Made by a program: the position numbers and the translations under genes. The notes beneath the pieces are model-generated. The model did no database searches and was not told the origin of the DNA. It saw only the letters and a program-made list of their open reading frames with translations. From positions 1 through 64,000 of the forward strand of contig CAZODA010000005.1 in assembly GCA_964578485.1 (NCBI GenBank): a stretch of 64,000 nucleotides of DNA, given 5' to 3'. The stretch comes from CAZODA01 sp964578485. Its GTDB lineage: Bacteria > Bacteroidota > Bacteroidia > Bacteroidales > Marinilabiliaceae. Position 1 is the first letter of the stretch; the number at the start of each line of letters is the position of its first letter. Below are positions 61,212 to 64,000 of this stretch, piece by piece.

Positions 61212-62882
61212 TTAAAACAAGCCGCTGATAATACCATCAGAAGAAATATCAATGTTTTCTGCTGCCGGTTTTTCAGGTAATCCGGGCATCCTCATAATAT
61301 TTCCGGTGATAGGAATGACAAAACCTGCCCCTGCCGCTATTTCTATTTCACGAACTGTTACAACAAAATTTTCCGGACGACCTAATAATTTAGGATTATC
61401 TGACAGTGATTTTTGTGTTTTGGCAATACAAACCGGAAGATTTTGTAAATTTAATGTTGTGATTTTCTTTAAGTCAGCTTTTGCTTGTGCAGTATAATCA
61501 ATGGCAACAGCACCATAAATATTTTTGGCAATTGTTTCAATTTTTTTCTCAACTGCCCAGCTCCAATCGTATAAAGGTGTGAAATCCGATTGACAAGATT
61601 CTGCAACTTCACTCACTATGGTGGCAAGTTCGGTGGTTCCACGTCCTCCATCTGAAAAAACTTTTGCCACTGCTGCTCTAACATTTAATTCTTCGCATTT
61701 TTTTAATACCGCAGCAATTTCCTCTTCAGAGTCATCGGCAAAATGATTGATGGCAACAACAGGACAAACATTGAATTTGCGAATATTCTCTACATGCTTT
61801 TCAAGATTCTCCAAACCTCGTTCTACTGCCTCAACATTTGATTGTTTCAAATCAGAAAGACCTACGCCGCCATGATACTTTAATGCACGTATGGTAGCAA
61901 CTAAAACTGCAGCATCGGGCTTTAAACCGGCTGAAACACATTTGATATCTAAAAATTTCTCTGCACCAAGATCAAATCCAAATCCGGCTTCAGTAACAAC
62001 ATAATCGGAAAGGGAAAGACCCATTTTGGTGGCTAAAACAGAATTGGTGCCTTGAGCAATATTGGCAAAAGGTCCACCATGAATAATAGCAGGGCAACCT
62101 GCAAGGGTTTGTACTAAATTAGGCTTGATAGCATCCTTTAAAATTGCAGCCATTGCACCCTGAGCCTTTAAATCACTCGCAAAAATAGGCTTTTTATCTC
62201 TGCTGAAGCCCACAAATATTCTTGCTATCCGCTTTTTTAAGTCATCAAAATTTTCTGACAAGCACAATATTGCCATAATTTCAGATGCTGCAGTTATGTC
62301 AAAGCCGGTTTCACGTGGGATACCTGAACTGAGACCCCCGAGTCCGACAATTATATGCCGAAGTGATCGGTCGTTCATATCCATTACTCTTTTCCAATGA
62401 ACTGTACGTGGATCAATATTTAAAGTGCTATTTTTATTTTGAATATTATTGTCGATAAGGGCGGCTAAAAGATTGTTGGCTTTTTCAATTGCCGCAAAAT
62501 CACCCGTAAAGTGTAAATTTATATCCTCCATAGGAATTACTTGGGAAAGTCCTCCACCGGTAGCCCCTCCCTTAATTCCGAATACCGGGCCAAGGCTTGG
62601 CTCGCGCAATACTACTGTTGTTTGTTTCCCAATGAGGTTAAGGCCTTCGCTAAGACCTATAGAAACAGTAGTTTTCCCTTCTCCGGCAGGCGTTGGCGAA
62701 ATTGCTGAAACAAGAATAAGCTTTTTCCCTTTCATCTTCTCTTCTTTAATAAGGGATAATGGCAATTTTGCCTTATAATGACCGTAAGGTTCCAGGATAT
62801 CTTCATTAAGACCAAGCCGGCCTGCAATTTCTTTAATAGGTTTTATTTTTGCTTCACGTGCAATTTCAATGTCAGTTTTCAT
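61212..62882 (-). CDS. fhs: formate-tetrahydrofolate ligase
   Basis: A 556-residue ATP-dependent enzyme that makes 10-formyltetrahydrofolate from formate. The ATP loop is SPTPAGEGKTT (about 62-72), and REPSLGPVFGIKGGATGGG, HFTGDFAAI, GGPFANIAQGTNS and EAGFGFDLGAEKFLDIKC are near-consensus. Anaerobic Bacteroidota use it for one-carbon metabolism. Confidence 0.96.
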   Translation of the reverse strand: MKTDIEIAREAKIKPIKEIAGRLGLNEDILEPYGHYKAKLPLSLIKEEKMKGKKLILVSAISPTPAGEGKTTVSIGLSEGLNLIGKQTTVVLREPSLGPVFGIKGGATGGGLSQVIPMEDINLHFTGDFAAIEKANNLLAALIDNNIQNKNSTLNIDPRTVHWKRVMDMNDRSLRHIIVGLGGLSSGIPRETGFDITAASEIMAILCLSENFDDLKKRIARIFVGFSRDKKPIFASDLKAQGAMAAILKDAIKPNLVQTLAGCPAIIHGGPFANIAQGTNSVLATKMGLSLSDYVVTEAGFGFDLGAEKFLDIKCVSAGLKPDAAVLVATIRALKYHGGVGLSDLKQSNVEAVERGLENLEKHVENIRKFNVCPVVAINHFADDSEEEIAAVLKKCEELNVRAAVAKVFSDGGRGTTELATIVSEVAESCQSDFTPLYDWSWAVEKKIETIAKNIYGAVAIDYTAQAKADLKKITTLNLQNLPVCIAKTQKSLSDNPKLLGRPENFVVTVREIEIAAGAGFVIPITGNIMRMPGLPEKPAAENIDISSDGIISGLF

Positions 62883-63060
62883 TTCACTTTAAAATTAGTT
62901 GTTTAAATAAATGAAGATATATTATTATACAAGATATAAAAGCAAATATTTTTTTGATTTTAATGATATAAATAATACCTGAAACAAATTACAAAATCTT
63001 TATGATATCTAAAATAGAATTTATGCCCATTTATGAAAAGAAAGCTGTAAGGATGTCATA

Positions 63061-63089
63061 CAAACATAAGGATTGTTAGCCCCGGTCAA
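63061..63089 (-). promoter_or_regulatory. possible distant promoter of fhs
   Basis: On the minus strand TATGTTTG (63061-63068) with a TTG 18 bases upstream (63087-63089) matches the Bacteroidota promoter pattern. It would give fhs a leader of about 170 bases, in which no riboswitch was recognised. The DUF4270 gene ends just upstream, so this may also be chance. Confidence 0.35.
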
Positions 63090-63109
63090 GCTTTTAAGGC
63101 ATATAATGT

Positions 63110-64000
63110 TTAAGGATGTCTTACATATTTTACACGTAAAACAGGATGCTTTTTTAAATCATTATTGTGAAGAACAAGGGAAGTAAAATTAAATCCCGGT
63201 ATTATGTTTGCTAATAAAAACAGATCTTCTAATTCTGTTCTTTCAACTGCGATTTTTTCAAAATACCTTGAATCCATTTTGAAAACGTAACAATTTTCTT
63301 TCTCATTGAATGTTACATCTGAAAAAATCCTGTAAACGTTCAATCCTCTTGTATAGGTAGGATAAACATATTTGTCGTTTTTTCCTTTTTTAGCAATCAC
63401 TAAATTTGGGTATTTGGCTTTGTTTGTGCCCATGTAAACGGAGTCGGGATAGAATAGTAATTCAACACTACTGATGCCAATTTTTTGCTTATCAGAGTCT
63501 ATATTAATTGAGTCGTTCCATTGCCAAACAAGATCGTTAATATTTATTTTAATTTGTGATCCTGCCATTCCCTGTATAAACAAATTCTTGGTGTTGTTGT
63601 CGTCGAACAAGATGTTTCCGGAATATTCATGTTCAAAATGATTGAAAAACCTTGCTTCGGGATAGATAGGAAAAACATAATTGTGAAGATTAGTCTGAAG
63701 AGGATTGTCATAATCAACTACCCCTGAAGCATCTTCCTCGTAAAGTTCATGCCTGTAATACAAAGTTAAATTACTGCCTATGAATTGACGAGCATCATCT
63801 TCCGTTCCAAAAACTGCTAAACGACAAAGAGCACCAATAGAATCAAGCTGTGCAGGCTCAATGGTTTTAATATATAAACCTTTAAAATATTTGAGAAATT
63901 CTTCGCGGTCAGATAAAACAAAATCAGGCATATCTAACAGCTTTTGAGCTAAAGCTTTGTTTAATTTTATTCTGATTTGTTGAACATTATTCTTTTCACC
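63110..64000 (-). CDS. DUF4270-domain protein, partial (5' end beyond window)
   Basis: The C-terminal 297 residues of a longer gene; the frame is open to the last base of the window, so the start lies outside. The upstream codons read IRIKLNKALAQKLLD, followed by EEFLKYFKGLYIKT and LTLYYRHE, which match the DUF4270 family of large surface or periplasmic proteins in Bacteroidota. Function is unknown. Any ATG inside the window, such as 63931, is internal. Confidence 0.85.
   Translation of the reverse strand, partial: GEKNNVQQIRIKLNKALAQKLLDMPDFVLSDREEFLKYFKGLYIKTIEPAQLDSIGALCRLAVFGTEDDARQFIGSNLTLYYRHELYEEDASGVVDYDNPLQTNLHNYVFPIYPEARFFNHFEHEYSGNILFDDNNTKNLFIQGMAGSQIKININDLVWQWNDSINIDSDKQKIGISSVELLFYPDSVYMGTNKAKYPNLVIAKKGKNDKYVYPTYTRGLNVYRIFSDVTFNEKENCYVFKMDSRYFEKIAVERTELEDLFLLANIIPGFNFTSLVLHNNDLKKHPVLRVKYVRHP

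Overview
The window looks like the chromosome of a low-GC member of the Bacteroidota, probably order Bacteroidales or Marinilabiliales. The signs are promoters with a TAnnTTTG -7 box, a three-gene type-B succinate dehydrogenase/fumarate reductase, LytTR and HPK7-type two-component proteins, a TonB-dependent receptor with a carboxypeptidase-like N-terminal domain, a DUF4270 protein, a lamin-tail protein with a gliding-motility-type C-terminus, and a split MacB-like exporter. No plasmid, phage or insertion-sequence genes were seen.

Region 1 (1-8.9 kb, all minus strand) is a type III-A CRISPR-Cas locus: WYL regulator, cas6, then a tight operon cas10-csm2-csm3-csm4-csm5-csx1 and a 119-residue companion gene. 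These are followed by a decayed reading frame, a leader-like stretch and one CRISPR repeat at the very left edge, so the array continues outside the window. Cas10 lacks the HD nuclease domain but keeps GGDD. With the CARF-HEPN effector, this suggests a system that works through target-RNA cutting and cyclic-oligoadenylate signalling. The 119-residue protein could be a signal modulator. No cas1 or cas2 is present here.

Region 2 (9.1-16.7 kb, plus strand) is a tripartite exporter (ATPase, two FtsX-type permeases, membrane-fusion protein, TolC-like channel) followed by a DUF4143 AAA ATPase. Region 3 (16.8-20.5 kb) has tRNA-Glu, rpsT, tRNA-Glu, radC and a FemAB-like gene, then a GxxExxY nuclease-fold gene lying between two arrays of a dispersed repeat, then folK. 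The repeats supply the last codons of both neighbouring genes.

Region 4 (20.6-36.7 kb) is mostly housekeeping: sppA-lpxK-punA, a lamin-tail surface protein, asd, PBP1A, an epimerase, riboflavin synthase, a PepSY-like protein and sdhCAB. Region 5 (37.6-38.6 kb) is a gene-free island of repeats, including a G-rich minisatellite, two covarying hairpins and reversed copies of the repeat flanking the GxxExxY gene.

Region 6 (38.7-51.8 kb) contains trpS, a LytTR/TPR-histidine-kinase pair, dusB, a LolC/E-like permease, a methyltransferase, rbfA, a PadR-PspC envelope-stress operon with a palindromic operator over its promoter, and an OmpR-type two-component pair. Divergent from that pair is a small secreted cysteine-containing peptide gene whose promoter carries three TTAAC half-sites at helical spacing. 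Region 7 (52.1-64 kb) has another repeat patch, a methyltransferase, a GH28 glycosidase lipoprotein, a DNA glycosylase, a YgjP-like metallopeptidase, a TonB-dependent receptor with a divergent tonB, hflX, fhs and a DUF4270 gene cut by the right edge.

All calls rest on reading motifs and gene order by eye; no database search was run.
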